A stretch of DNA of 31,517 nt from a virus: positions 1-31,517 of the IMG/VR virus record IMGVR_UViG_3300010300_000057; one strand, written 5' to 3'. The translations under genes were made by a program, and so were the position numbers. A model generated the notes under the pieces. It worked only from the letters and a program-made list of their open reading frames with translations, made no database searches and was not told where the DNA came from. How positions within the stretch are numbered: position 1 is the first letter of the stretch; each line of letters begins with the position of its first letter. Shown piece by piece: positions 13,201 through 19,294 of this stretch.

Positions 13201-16200
13201 TCTCCGCTTGGCAAAAATGCCCTTCGGTAACGAGCACTACCATCTATACCTGCAACAGTGACAGGGCCAGCAGTAGGAATAGGGAATATGCTTGCATCTT
13301 CAACATGAATCAAAATTGGAGCACTTGTATCAGTAAAAGGAGCAGTAATCTTAGTGCCTAATCTGTGACTGTTAGAAGAAACAGTGTAGGAAAATGCACC
13401 GAATATCTCAGGGTCTTGTGGTGAAATGGCATCGTGTCTTCTGCCAACAGGATTGGGTGCCCAATTGCTAGCAGTGTGTGTTGCGTCTACATGCAACTTC
13501 ATGCTGTTGTCAGGGCCGGGGAATATACCCTCTGCCTCATTTTTGAAGAACTGGTCAGGGAATAATGGAATCTCGACTAGTGCACGAGTACTTGCATATT
13601 GAGTACCTAGTTGATAATCATGCTGAACAGTATCTAGTGTTTGGAAAAGCCTATCGTTAATAGTTGTCCCATCATTACACAGTGATTCTTCTAGGAATTT
13701 GTCATCCACATGAAGATTACCTCCAACTATATTGGTCGAACCAACCGCTGTGACCCAATCAGAGAATGTATCTGATTCGCTACCGTCAGCGAGCATGAAC
13801 ACGCCGTTACCTCTTTGGCTACCGGAAGGGAAAGTAAACTTGTTACCAGTCTTAGATGTATATTCTGCAGAGGCAAAACGAATAGGTTCGTTTACATCTG
13901 ACCTACTTAACTCAAGATACACCCTACCTACCTTCGGGAAACAATACGTACCCCAAGACTGTAGGTCTGACGCACGATTGTTTAATGGAGAGACCGTTAT
14001 AGTTCTAGCACTTGTATCAACAGCAATGCCACTCGTCACACAATCGCGCCTTGTGCTCCAAGCAAGTCTAGCGGTAGGACTTGGATCCCAAGTCTCTTTG
14101 GTATTGATTGCACCTTGTCCGGGGCCACCCAATGTAACTGTAACCACAGGTGCACCGGGCATGATTTCCTTGACTATGTGAGAATCAGGTGCACCGTCGC
14201 CCTTTGCACTAACGCTTGCACTCGCAATATCAGATACAAGTCCGTAGGCCAGCATACTAGAAGTTCCATCAGGCTCATCACCAAACGATAGTACTCTGCC
14301 TCTTGAAACAAGATATTCGATAGAAATCGAGTTAGGTGTAGATGCATCCGACCTCAACTTTGCTAACTGAGAGAAACGCCTGCGGTCACTCGGCTGTACT
14401 GTAAGAACTACCTTTTTACCTAAAACTTGGTGTTCAATAATGTCAAAGATTTCGTAAACTCCTGTAGACTGATTTGTTGTACCGGTTCCTAAAACAATAG
14501 GACCGATAAACAATTCTTCGTTATCTTGCAGAGCAACTGCTGTTCCACCACTACCTGATATGCGGATAGTAGTCTCAGTTACTGTGTGATTAATTGTGCC
14601 GACCTTAGTTCCGTCCGCTTTGTAGACTATGTCCCCATCGACAAACACTGTCCTAGCATCTACACCGTCTACGGTTAGTGCAGTAGTAGTACTAGCCGCA
14701 TAACCTCCGTTATTGTTAATTAGTAAGCCAGTCCTAAGTCTATGGCTAGTTGGCAATTGCCTAGTCATATCCTCAACTTCTTCTAAATTACTGGAGTTGT
14801 AACTACGAGAAACAATGACCTTACTAAACTGAGAAGACTTAGTTGATAGATTAGAATCAGCCAATGCTATACTTTGAGGGGTTTTAGCAGGGGTGTCTGT
14901 TGAAGTCAATGGTAGATAGTTTTCAGGACAGAGTGTGAAGTCCAACTTTGGTTCTGCGACTGTACCCTCTTCGGTATCTCCCTCTAAGTCACCTTCAGTG
15001 AATCCAAAGTTTTCAGGCATATCTATTTCAATTCTACCTCCGGGTGAATGTATGTCTAAGTCTCCTGCGTCTAATGCAGTATGGATAAGATCGAGAATGG
15101 AGGTAGTACCAGTAACAACCGTACTCACGTCGGGTACAGTTTTCGTTACCATTAATGACGGACCATTCATTCTTAATTTTACTATAGCACCAGTAGTGTC
15201 AGCAGACTGGAATGCTGAATCTGTAGCCGAACTAAATGTGATTTTCTTAGTAGTGTGGTCTAATGTAGCAGTAATTGAAGGGTCTGTAGTTGCAGGAGTG
15301 CTACCTATAAGGAAATTGGCTGCGGACAAAACGGCTCCGTCTTTGCCAAAAGATTTGATACTTTCCAACTTGATAACTGTAGATGTACTGGTAAAGGATG
15401 AGTCTATCCTAGACGCAGCAGCAACGGAAAAATTCTCAGAATTATGAGAAACAGCATTGTAATGGACTTGTATAAATGGAGCGTAGTTATAAGTTGAAAG
15501 TGAAGGTAAATCTAGTATAGCAATCCTTGACTCATCGGACGAAACTAAATGCCTAGCAGCCTCCACCGAATCATTTAGAGTAGCATTGCCACCTACACTC
15601 TTCAAACTAAATAGACTTGAATCAAATCTAACACCACCTATACCAATCATGCCTCTTTGCGTATCAGAGATATCGCTCATGCCGTTTTCTACTACTTGGC
15701 TTACCTTTGTGCTAAAGGTCACGTTAGTTAATGGGTTGCTAATATGTGAATCGTAAGCAGATATCTTTGAGTTGACGGGAACTGTGTCTTTGATATCTGA
15801 GTACTGAGAGTCGAAAGATGCAGAAATTACATCAGCCGATGCATCTAATTTTTTGTCTACTACTAAATCCGAAACTGGTGGCAAAGTACCCATGAAAGGA
15901 TGACTCTTGACATGATTGAGAGTATGTCTACCCGAATGACCTATGTAAAACCCGTCGCCGGGATTAGCAGAGGATGCTGAAAACTTGTTGTAACTATCAG
16001 AGTCGATCGACATGCTCATTGAAAACATAATGCCGTGGTTTTCAAAATCACTTTCATCAATGCACACTTGGCCCTGCCTGTGAGAAAATTGAGTACCACT
16101 ACCTTGTGGCTGGAAGTCGTTACCATTTCCACCATCTACTATGCAGTCTCCCGTAACGACAACAAATATACCTGCGTCGTGTGCTTGTAGTGCCCCTCTT

Positions 16201-17309
16201 CTCCCATTAGAAGTTGCACCAAAATCGAGATGAATTGATTCAACTGTTACTGTACCTGCACTGCCATCGATCGCCATCAATCGGAGGCGTTCAGGTGCCT
16301 TTGCAGTAGGCTTACCAGTTGTTGGGTTGTAACCTAAAGGATTAACTATGATGTTGTAAGGTACTTTTGGAATGGTAATGTCGCTAGTAGATGTTGCGGC
16401 ATATTTCTTTACAGTGTAAGAACCCTGTGAATTCCATGGTGCAGTTGTAGTAAAGTCAATACTTTCTGTTACACCATCTCCTGCTAATTCTTTCGCTAGT
16501 GCTTTAGCAGCGTTTGTTCCTATATTGATTGTAGAACTAGCACTAGTCGATGCTGAAATCGATGGAGTAACAACTTGCGTGGCTATTGGCTCAATCGGCT
16601 CTTCAAACCTCCAAAGTGCTATTGTATCATCACTTTTCATAGGAGCATAAGCAACTTTACCTGAAGGCTTGACACCTCTTGAGAGATGAATTGCTTCTAT
16701 TGTTCCTCGGTATTCACCACCTTTACCTCCAAGAAACATGTTTGAGGGATTTAGTACAACCTGTTGCACTTCATCAAAGGCCTTGGAAACCACTAGGTCA
16801 CCATTAATATGCATGGTTAATCTTCTACCTGTGAAGGTAACTGTAACATTCAGTAATTCTCTATGACCATCGTTCAAAGCAGTGGGGTCATTTAAATCAG
16901 CATCTATGTACACATATGAATTATGAGCATTCAAATGAGGAGTTGGGAACAACACACCATCCCAATAAGCCAAATCTCCATTAGGACTGTGTACAGGCTT
17001 TGCACTATTCAAAGAATAAACACTAGTAGTACCAGCGGCTACATTTTCTAAATTTATTTCAAAGGTTGCAGGTGCAGGACTGGATGGTGTACCTACACTC
17101 AATCGCATGACATTTTCGTATTCATACACAATGCCACCGCAGTCAGGTACTATCCAAGTTTCTAAAGTAAACGAACGTAATACGTTAGGTAAAGTCTTGA
17201 GGCCTCCATCATTCTTGCCGTGTACGATGTTAAGATTCGGGGGAACCAATACACCATCAGTTATGCCGTTGAAAAGTAAAGCGTGTCCGGGGTCAATCAG
17301 TATAGTCAT
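1242..17309 (-). CDS. Giant (about 5355 aa) beta-rich LamG-domain tail fiber/adhesin-like protein
   Basis: One uninterrupted 16-kb frame occupies half the window. I start it at the ATG at 17309, behind GGGGTG with 5-nt spacing. A GTG two codons upstream lies inside that ribosome binding site and the preceding stop. Residues about 5-235 form a LamG/concanavalin A-like domain (SFTLETWIVPDCGG; LTMHINGDLVVSKAF; ALWRFEEP). Residues about 240-480 are Gly/Ser/Thr-rich. DAS-L/I-FP beta modules occur near 1340 and 1510, with a looser copy (NNDLFP) near 4420. A GGxGY...GSGYxxGE module sits near 3225-3305, and a Gly-rich patch (FWPGGSHGGGG) near 4670. The protein is rich in Thr, Ser, Gly, Asn, Tyr and Trp. 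I see no signal peptide, membrane segment or long coiled coil, so it is not a tape measure. LamG domains commonly bind glycans, so I infer a surface-exposed tail tip or receptor-binding protein. No enzymatic motif was recognised. It lies between the baseplate-like proteins and the hub. Confidence 0.75.
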   Translation of the reverse strand: MTILIDPGHALLFNGITDGVLVPPNLNIVHGKNDGGLKTLPNVLRSFTLETWIVPDCGGIVYEYENVMRLSVGTPSSPAPATFEINLENVAAGTTSVYSLNSAKPVHSPNGDLAYWDGVLFPTPHLNAHNSYVYIDADLNDPTALNDGHRELLNVTVTFTGRRLTMHINGDLVVSKAFDEVQQVVLNPSNMFLGGKGGEYRGTIEAIHLSRGVKPSGKVAYAPMKSDDTIALWRFEEPIEPIATQVVTPSISASTSASSTINIGTNAAKALAKELAGDGVTESIDFTTTAPWNSQGSYTVKKYAATSTSDITIPKVPYNIIVNPLGYNPTTGKPTAKAPERLRLMAIDGSAGTVTVESIHLDFGATSNGRRGALQAHDAGIFVVVTGDCIVDGGNGNDFQPQGSGTQFSHRQGQVCIDESDFENHGIMFSMSMSIDSDSYNKFSASSANPGDGFYIGHSGRHTLNHVKSHPFMGTLPPVSDLVVDKKLDASADVISASFDSQYSDIKDTVPVNSKISAYDSHISNPLTNVTFSTKVSQVVENGMSDISDTQRGMIGIGGVRFDSSLFSLKSVGGNATLNDSVEAARHLVSSDESRIAILDLPSLSTYNYAPFIQVHYNAVSHNSENFSVAAASRIDSSFTSTSTVIKLESIKSFGKDGAVLSAANFLIGSTPATTDPSITATLDHTTKKITFSSATDSAFQSADTTGAIVKLRMNGPSLMVTKTVPDVSTVVTGTTSILDLIHTALDAGDLDIHSPGGRIEIDMPENFGFTEGDLEGDTEEGTVAEPKLDFTLCPENYLPLTSTDTPAKTPQSIALADSNLSTKSSQFSKVIVSRSYNSSNLEEVEDMTRQLPTSHRLRTGLLINNNGGYAASTTTALTVDGVDARTVFVDGDIVYKADGTKVGTINHTVTETTIRISGSGGTAVALQDNEELFIGPIVLGTGTTNQSTGVYEIFDIIEHQVLGKKVVLTVQPSDRRRFSQLAKLRSDASTPNSISIEYLVSRGRVLSFGDEPDGTSSMLAYGLVSDIASASVSAKGDGAPDSHIVKEIMPGAPVVTVTLGGPGQGAINTKETWDPSPTARLAWSTRRDCVTSGIAVDTSARTITVSPLNNRASDLQSWGTYCFPKVGRVYLELSRSDVNEPIRFASAEYTSKTGNKFTFPSGSQRGNGVFMLADGSESDTFSDWVTAVGSTNIVGGNLHVDDKFLEESLCNDGTTINDRLFQTLDTVQHDYQLGTQYASTRALVEIPLFPDQFFKNEAEGIFPGPDNSMKLHVDATHTASNWAPNPVGRRHDAISPQDPEIFGAFSYTVSSNSHRLGTKITAPFTDTSAPILIHVEDASIFPIPTAGPVTVAGIDGSARYRRAFLPSGEWVLYIDRDTTNNTITAASAATAGGNFAMSKNFVKEFAVGVQLTPGPGYQDMNYSPIADNPLLESAGYEGRRSFYYDRSNVMTQGGNVDYGMKQYVSAVEFRAGPRVNPHLDRIQSGRAKGVVLALNTSTNVLNLKDASLFPEDREGVEGYAGYRYRLAYRNASGTVSYAHYESRTNTTITLNQRDTAFTPSEGDEVVLVDMHASPTTIYPEVNEKAFLNRSWAYPYAPGGLRDGDTVWMNMHYTNPHSIEGLFCKSRGTLNEGKVWTGFNGGQGAMNANPRSSTPLENFLIGNTCIETAENFVQHVNKTIELNYEALGLSADLAPTVAYIDPYQSSDEHARVLLYDVAHDREFIAFQDLWMQVQSSADAIKIGTEPSTTAGAISHSDADSGSQLDVASGFPSQNKYLTSTTKSQFIEAAYSHKSTWNASTGTILSPHAPDVGSKYATNNGMPRTNDAVINSNDAGLLHEQIDKDSREVSTFFDTPDGTRAIPAFLALKGIRSSALDLSGHEETRLQHLDHWTQMDFVRRLTVDLGEVALKDGVTNIESAALEVVRLINQAGAKNGRTHIKKTAEQHLGKSTGSTHDPAPFWDVKKGFSSHDKGTHMGYVRAHLGRVMLDSNGKEGFSIVIHSTVPGAQGRNFCVWLDNSRAQSPYRPQYLIGHGGRFRNYWCQPDEMTGENMHPAPMPINRFGRPFAPITTLKEFIPPEETLDSFENNLSLGPETVAGSTQKADTFRENASGRNSNTVINESFETKSPSSTLVDGLRVGTSAKARINFGGLTQAGIPGWAPNTGKWGVGRDGDARFEAIYGNAANVATPMLGTTIFNATSSTTGYIPEDQMKPTNIGDGNLYGIRFTDHTGNNHTVRMVYKECGQPFGNDLTMVPPTFDEEVVIYFDDKDVAQGGFTIGKHMIGKGEVCGEKTGGTLQSFKGNLWNNYPSPAVGIHVNANKPIGTGQTLDIVFTAPYDTAGTLSHPDILGYLGFPESGMIQLTDDASGSPLGDQGITIHYTSRSHFDKDGDTGASNKHYFYGCTGGRAITGSEGLLISPRLNFTSVLTDEVIAAAVEYALTMSDPSDQSVEATSFDCTDMFAPDGRTLREWGVSPTAIRIKTSTKSQIPLSKLFEVSRGRDWGLLEGASSDAVVSSKHTGGLSDSERDDGTRLDVGYIPYTVLHITTRYKGTNANTATPILVDSQNNPVDTSTWQRNLRGENYTSVAGDHIIPKVDSPMITLSSISSAHLVLASNTYMYSICVPGSDNAESWGERFTLWLGSNEYAEVKSHRGGSDAEIKLDYSAATGTSTNFNNSTISGTEILMRNGDVKNGMKTDGIRRAGSKMSSPFLYFRGGRDSPDHWVPLYFGGGFSGVVMDINDGTQNDYGEFYTHPYAGGPTGSAGLQNVGEIAGSYALLDTNAMLAMFPGTPYLDDHKGKNNPPMFNQDGILTFDMAKGANTKATGITYTDLTNTVSTNIPSPIILRFAHPHARYSAEGDTLDQTVYMVFGPGQAFPHNTAAFEPQGSNIVTTGNGYSAVPIYTTGDSPSFLPNQLANGHDTSSGFNRTLAASAHLPRTSFFQKNKVRGFNYDMNWEPTKGLPSVLASGTGEMLQTYDKAFYYEGTDLQYPSGLTAPSAHPFNYPFTDINGNHLESSTYPTTKKAFAIWHMDGGYHPGGHFLDNHINLNPKHPIETGRLATGSANKHNVSAFRPCGLLAEAYLAAYGSGSEDSQLSDANIVLIDATRVQNAEELGAVISASINTFPGKDPLKAIGGTFLPSMQNAHKQDRYGWVELAVNQYTAESGGTAASVRVTSTATTLPDYGWLRFSGSEAGFAPYVSQTISSPNTTFTLGKGPTTTSVSAISIISPAGTGGYTAASNVVTDGSGGSQNGNGLTVDITVNGSGQVTGVTINNPGSGYVPGEEVIIIQPGASDDARVTIDDTTGNTNVTSPVTGADITIDSNYKAYVWTKAGTHRHNNDSSVTSRDHMCQVHYNGLIDAIDRTKPVGAVGWAGEAYSYLNSYTGTQIGSGVYPAGLGAWHPFLGFNPYGAAETCLASSAPVGTGDVATATFSEACVNGLSSRHLIAITNESELPLIAKADRDGILCSGDWLMAKENGNILHAGTIQWDTDKVHNKSRYVAYANAGPRVEAQMHTGFTRPFDNSDYPASGSAPTDAEWHRTIQSGDMVQANPCLHPTGDLFWDESIIKGSNFHEDFGTYGVECIGNSGLDDYLNPSAAVTAMPHPGLFGYYEKRSAARNFSAEHIVWKRMDGGSLTMPAANARGLGAVPWVKRKDGSDYKLVGEKVLGNVRFSFESTNSAMFPVIQAQELSHPQLAEQHPIEIKNALMIPNEELQFQSMTVVDDTGQEHRLEGGSPLGTVIMDFRHVSDREIQGLAPALAGTGVSPNMKIRLPNPDEIPGNVIVRPGFDRIQAYQNETIGSGGLQHPAQPIQHITDMFDNTYAGPRLWPTWENNGWEHLSQDLVDVDIDKNEHRLNFPASTSEGWQDHTGNKPLSTSYEPHDRSLYFHVTKMGVSMTHRDDVDELTYSSYSGSVITVGSAPESATWLDTSEQSGGRYFLRVYDPNTDKGVIASYTGVSGSTFTGVVYSPDFVEFVTGKTGLKVVPSYYMPAGSTRIFASRRLRDHSEYSGASPDMKITDWHTLYTNLPANTGAMVKPFSTAHDNLTKPKMTPMPIPRMGHHYVNPTMALLPGHYAHPAYQRLYQLNQSCRTSNNAPAIDSLVGTNEATRTSGTATTTTHEPGRDPYIYFSGPTAAFSPSDIHGGGFTLLTETKVKYEGYGIAASVGDAGTKNAAGGHELVLEAAGTYTLNNHFPDPMEVGAYQIVIQPNVFKQQLKGFHANGPAADTPDGSVVELTGQQVNTVIAIEQDISTNGAHTLILAEAIMADVRGCEVIINEVILDIEPDSGSHFTNMPTLGLYNPLGVQETTSSSLTRRSLPYRPGMFSSATPGYTVTIPWWGILHKGGAGSAGASKFKHLEWHKPDNYYEFCRMSYGCVGAQITIAGYPTSFMDIYEVHRRNRSLNPTCVVLSVNSGASTITVDNNDLFPVEPYYDEELEYTKNGIRYTATYGNRTGTLAHATLGESTTFESVTGSTEFWANIGADTILKLTRPYNTYASDTIYTDTKSSIATRLFPPRKLEDKFSKSLVDGTGDTNSLHLPDAYLCLWHPNLGRPFTWYSDTATGGTRNFYDKTGVADTPVDKKPYNHVPEYFETIHYHDFNYVASKGPFGFAMKWVAPPHDADNDVFTALFHDGSIYTAAQMDARVDGSGTLDHQGGTDGSDKYNFAGFWPGGSHGGGGVSRLESYTSALIGWGGETHGMDCGGFDDNTGIRTRTYAEMTSASAYARNYCFGFRFGIRQAYNRPRWSNYVRGWLEVADSNALHGYYHGPFVQQDNKTSGWDYVGADSGDGAPSDVDFNATYIGILERLTQISALLNQDQIGRQVRYSDGRRMTEPFGCAVRTIRNASTVRREYPGDHAGKGIAELADAHRYYLVDWWGNTRGEDVRRFPVRGFGIRPSWDPEDAYKDTNVTHRPAAHDLFGGDGNDRYSGNANTANNDASNMGTADWFNPASAMRVGDRGDGRGVRWPTVFNESMLMDVSETHEATGLVLSHSTAEPAFGQGLVRPSNETLQAGEIDRGISARLDLADEDGLLKPSASVGEGVETVTADTRLVDPVARDDIRMGLDVDTIAELNDGVSREYVIMSTEAASLHTDREVGQRTNLRGAMTGGSRTLGDLDMTSLDFSTNPVAGITRFSNAHAYWPLGGTYIMEWSRYSGVLDVKGWGQTGVSTSSNPYQDANHDPIIQNTNFTDSKIEFLYRPAQVLDSKHVQFFRPAPVMKSSADQVGSNFYRATAGGKYGLFTSDAPNALTGTPSSPPYAPVYSITPGSSLTVPTSQGPKIQGVDVTGYDKTDIRSPVARVVMSENTLEHFRADASRKSPDDEEGDYNVQPRHSQTLHPKGSDGDASYNTGDHSGE

Positions 17310-17311
17310 TT

Positions 17312-19285
17312 TCACACCCCTATTACAAAGTCAGACGCTAATAATCTCAAATTGAATGCGTAGTAGTTGTTGCCAGCATCATAGCGTACATGTAGTTTTT
17401 CAGGAATAATCCTCATTCCACCTTCGTTTCCGTGAGGGTCAGAAAGTAATGTTAGAAATGTATCACCAACAAAGTTTGTAACAAATGACCCAAGAGCCAA
17501 AAGTGCATCACCAAATTCAGCAATGTTAGCAAGCAAACCCGAACCCCGATCTGGTAAAGGGTCACCGCCTAAATCTCCCGGTAGTAAGCCCGGTATCATT
17601 GTACGTGACGCTGGGATATTATTACCGGAGGAACCTTTTGCTTCAGGGTCTTGCTCTCCAAAAGTCAAGAAGAAATTTCTTGCGGTTGGCGTTACTGCAT
17701 CGCTTTGTATCAAACTATCATAAGGTATTTGTATGCCTCTGATTAAATCCCTATTCTTTTTAGCATTTGATACTAGTCCAATCAAATCCTGCACTTTATC
17801 ACCTGCAGACTTTGAATTTACACTTACAGAGTAGGTACTGTAATTGTCAGTAAAGAACTCTATTTGTGCCAACTCGCTTCCAATGTCATAATTTTGAGAG
17901 TTAAGTACCTGACTACAAGGCTCTAAAACAGACAGCAACGTATTGTTCAAAGGTTCAACTTTTTGCTTGACTTTTAGCATAGGGCCTGAGACAGAGACTT
18001 CAAAGGCATCTGATACTGCTGAACCTGACGCTCCATCAAAGTCTCCGATTTCCATTGCATCTGAGGTCAACTCTAACGCTTTCTTTACGATTAACGCAAG
18101 TGTTTCTGCAGGATTACCATTTACAGAATGTGTGCTTATTCCTCCTACTGGTACCTTTATGATTACGTCCTTGCCATTACTAGTAGAAGACCTTACACCA
18201 TTGACTGTACTAGGTATATGCTTTCCTTGTTGAGTTACGGATGGATAAGAGCCAGTGGTCCCTTCGTTTTGATAATCTGTATGGGCCATATCATCTGAAA
18301 ATTGTAATTGTACTGCTATCGGTTTTGGCCTAGCAGGAGCAAAGCCAGCATTATTCGTCCTGCTGACAGTATCTATACGCCAAAAATTAGGGTACAGTTC
18401 GATTACTTTTTGGTCAAGTACCCTTTCAATTGGTGCACTAGCACCACCTAAAACCATATAATAATCGACATAATCATAAACAGGTTGAGCGAAACTATCT
18501 AATTCGATTTCCTTTATTCTCAATTTCGTTACATCTGCATTAGTTTTAACGCCTACTACACTACCTACTATCTGTCCTTTAGTCGTGTATAGAGTCGTAG
18601 AATAGGAATGTAAGTCAGTGTTATCTGCCAAGGTAACAAGAGTGCCGTTTGCAAAACTCAAAATGTCACCACTAATACCAGTAATTGTACCAACAAATGT
18701 ACCGTTAGACAGGTGTATTCTCTCCCCTACTTTAAACCCGCTACCAGCATCAACCTGTATACTAGTCGAGCCAGCAGCATAAGAACTAGCAGAGGGATGG
18801 TCTACAGAATTTCTGTCAGAACTGTTATCGAGTGTAGAAGTTAATACACGGAGAGCAAAATCTTCGCTGTCGATGTCGTAAATGTCTATGTCACCTGTGG
18901 TGGATGATGTTGACTTAGCAAAGTCTTCTTTGAATCTAGTCACTATGTAAACGTCATTATTACCGTATATTGACAATAACGATTCATTGTTTGCTAAGTT
19001 AGAAGTAGGCATAGCAGATGCAAAATTGAAAACTATATCTCCCCCACTTATTTTAGACTTAGTTGTACCCACATCGATACTAGCACTAGTATCATCTTGG
19101 AACACACCCCCTATGTCTATCGCAATACTAGGTATGTTTGTATCAATTGCTATTCTCCCTACAATGTTGTTAGGTGTCGGAAAGGCGGAAGCATTACGAT
19201 CTACAGAGATATCTAGGGATTGTGCCTCCAATGGTATCTCCATCAAGTTATCCGGCCCAACAATTAATCGTATAGGTAAAGCCAT
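17312..19285 (-). CDS. Baseplate/distal-tail-like protein, shorter paralog without LamG
   Basis: This 657-residue protein starts at an ATG at 19285 with GAGGGA upstream, 9 nt after the previous stop. Its first 70 residues (IRLIVGPDN; LDISVDRNASAFPTP; IAIDTN; DIGGVFQDD) match the start of the gene upstream almost motif by motif. Its C-terminal third shares KSAGDKVQDLIG (about 492), GIQIPY, and a final strand ending YYAFNLRLLASDFVIGV. The two are therefore tandem paralogs. Residues about 170-235 carry a small beta module (GSTSIQVDAGSGFKVGE). Residues about 580-615 hold a hydrophobic, possibly amphipathic helical stretch (LLANIAEFGDALLALGSF) absent from the paralog. Position after the chaperones and before the giant protein and hub suggests a tail tip ring or baseplate component. 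I do not recognise a specific named family. Confidence 0.55.
   Translation of the reverse strand: MALPIRLIVGPDNLMEIPLEAQSLDISVDRNASAFPTPNNIVGRIAIDTNIPSIAIDIGGVFQDDTSASIDVGTTKSKISGGDIVFNFASAMPTSNLANNESLLSIYGNNDVYIVTRFKEDFAKSTSSTTGDIDIYDIDSEDFALRVLTSTLDNSSDRNSVDHPSASSYAAGSTSIQVDAGSGFKVGERIHLSNGTFVGTITGISGDILSFANGTLVTLADNTDLHSYSTTLYTTKGQIVGSVVGVKTNADVTKLRIKEIELDSFAQPVYDYVDYYMVLGGASAPIERVLDQKVIELYPNFWRIDTVSRTNNAGFAPARPKPIAVQLQFSDDMAHTDYQNEGTTGSYPSVTQQGKHIPSTVNGVRSSTSNGKDVIIKVPVGGISTHSVNGNPAETLALIVKKALELTSDAMEIGDFDGASGSAVSDAFEVSVSGPMLKVKQKVEPLNNTLLSVLEPCSQVLNSQNYDIGSELAQIEFFTDNYSTYSVSVNSKSAGDKVQDLIGLVSNAKKNRDLIRGIQIPYDSLIQSDAVTPTARNFFLTFGEQDPEAKGSSGNNIPASRTMIPGLLPGDLGGDPLPDRGSGLLANIAEFGDALLALGSFVTNFVGDTFLTLLSDPHGNEGGMRIIPEKLHVRYDAGNNYYAFNLRLLASDFVIGV
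17315..17320 (-). promoter_or_regulatory. Ribosome binding site of the giant gene
   Basis: On the minus strand the junction reads GGGGTGTGAAAATG. GGGGTG is 5 nt before the ATG at 17309, and the TGA between them ends the upstream gene. This favours the ATG over the in-frame GTG at 17315, which overlaps the binding site. Confidence 0.6.
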
Positions 19286-19294
19286 TTCATTCCC

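Noticed and set aside
17313-17315. GTG start two codons upstream for the giant protein
   Set aside because: It overlaps the GGGGTG ribosome binding site, whereas the ATG at 17309 has ideal spacing.
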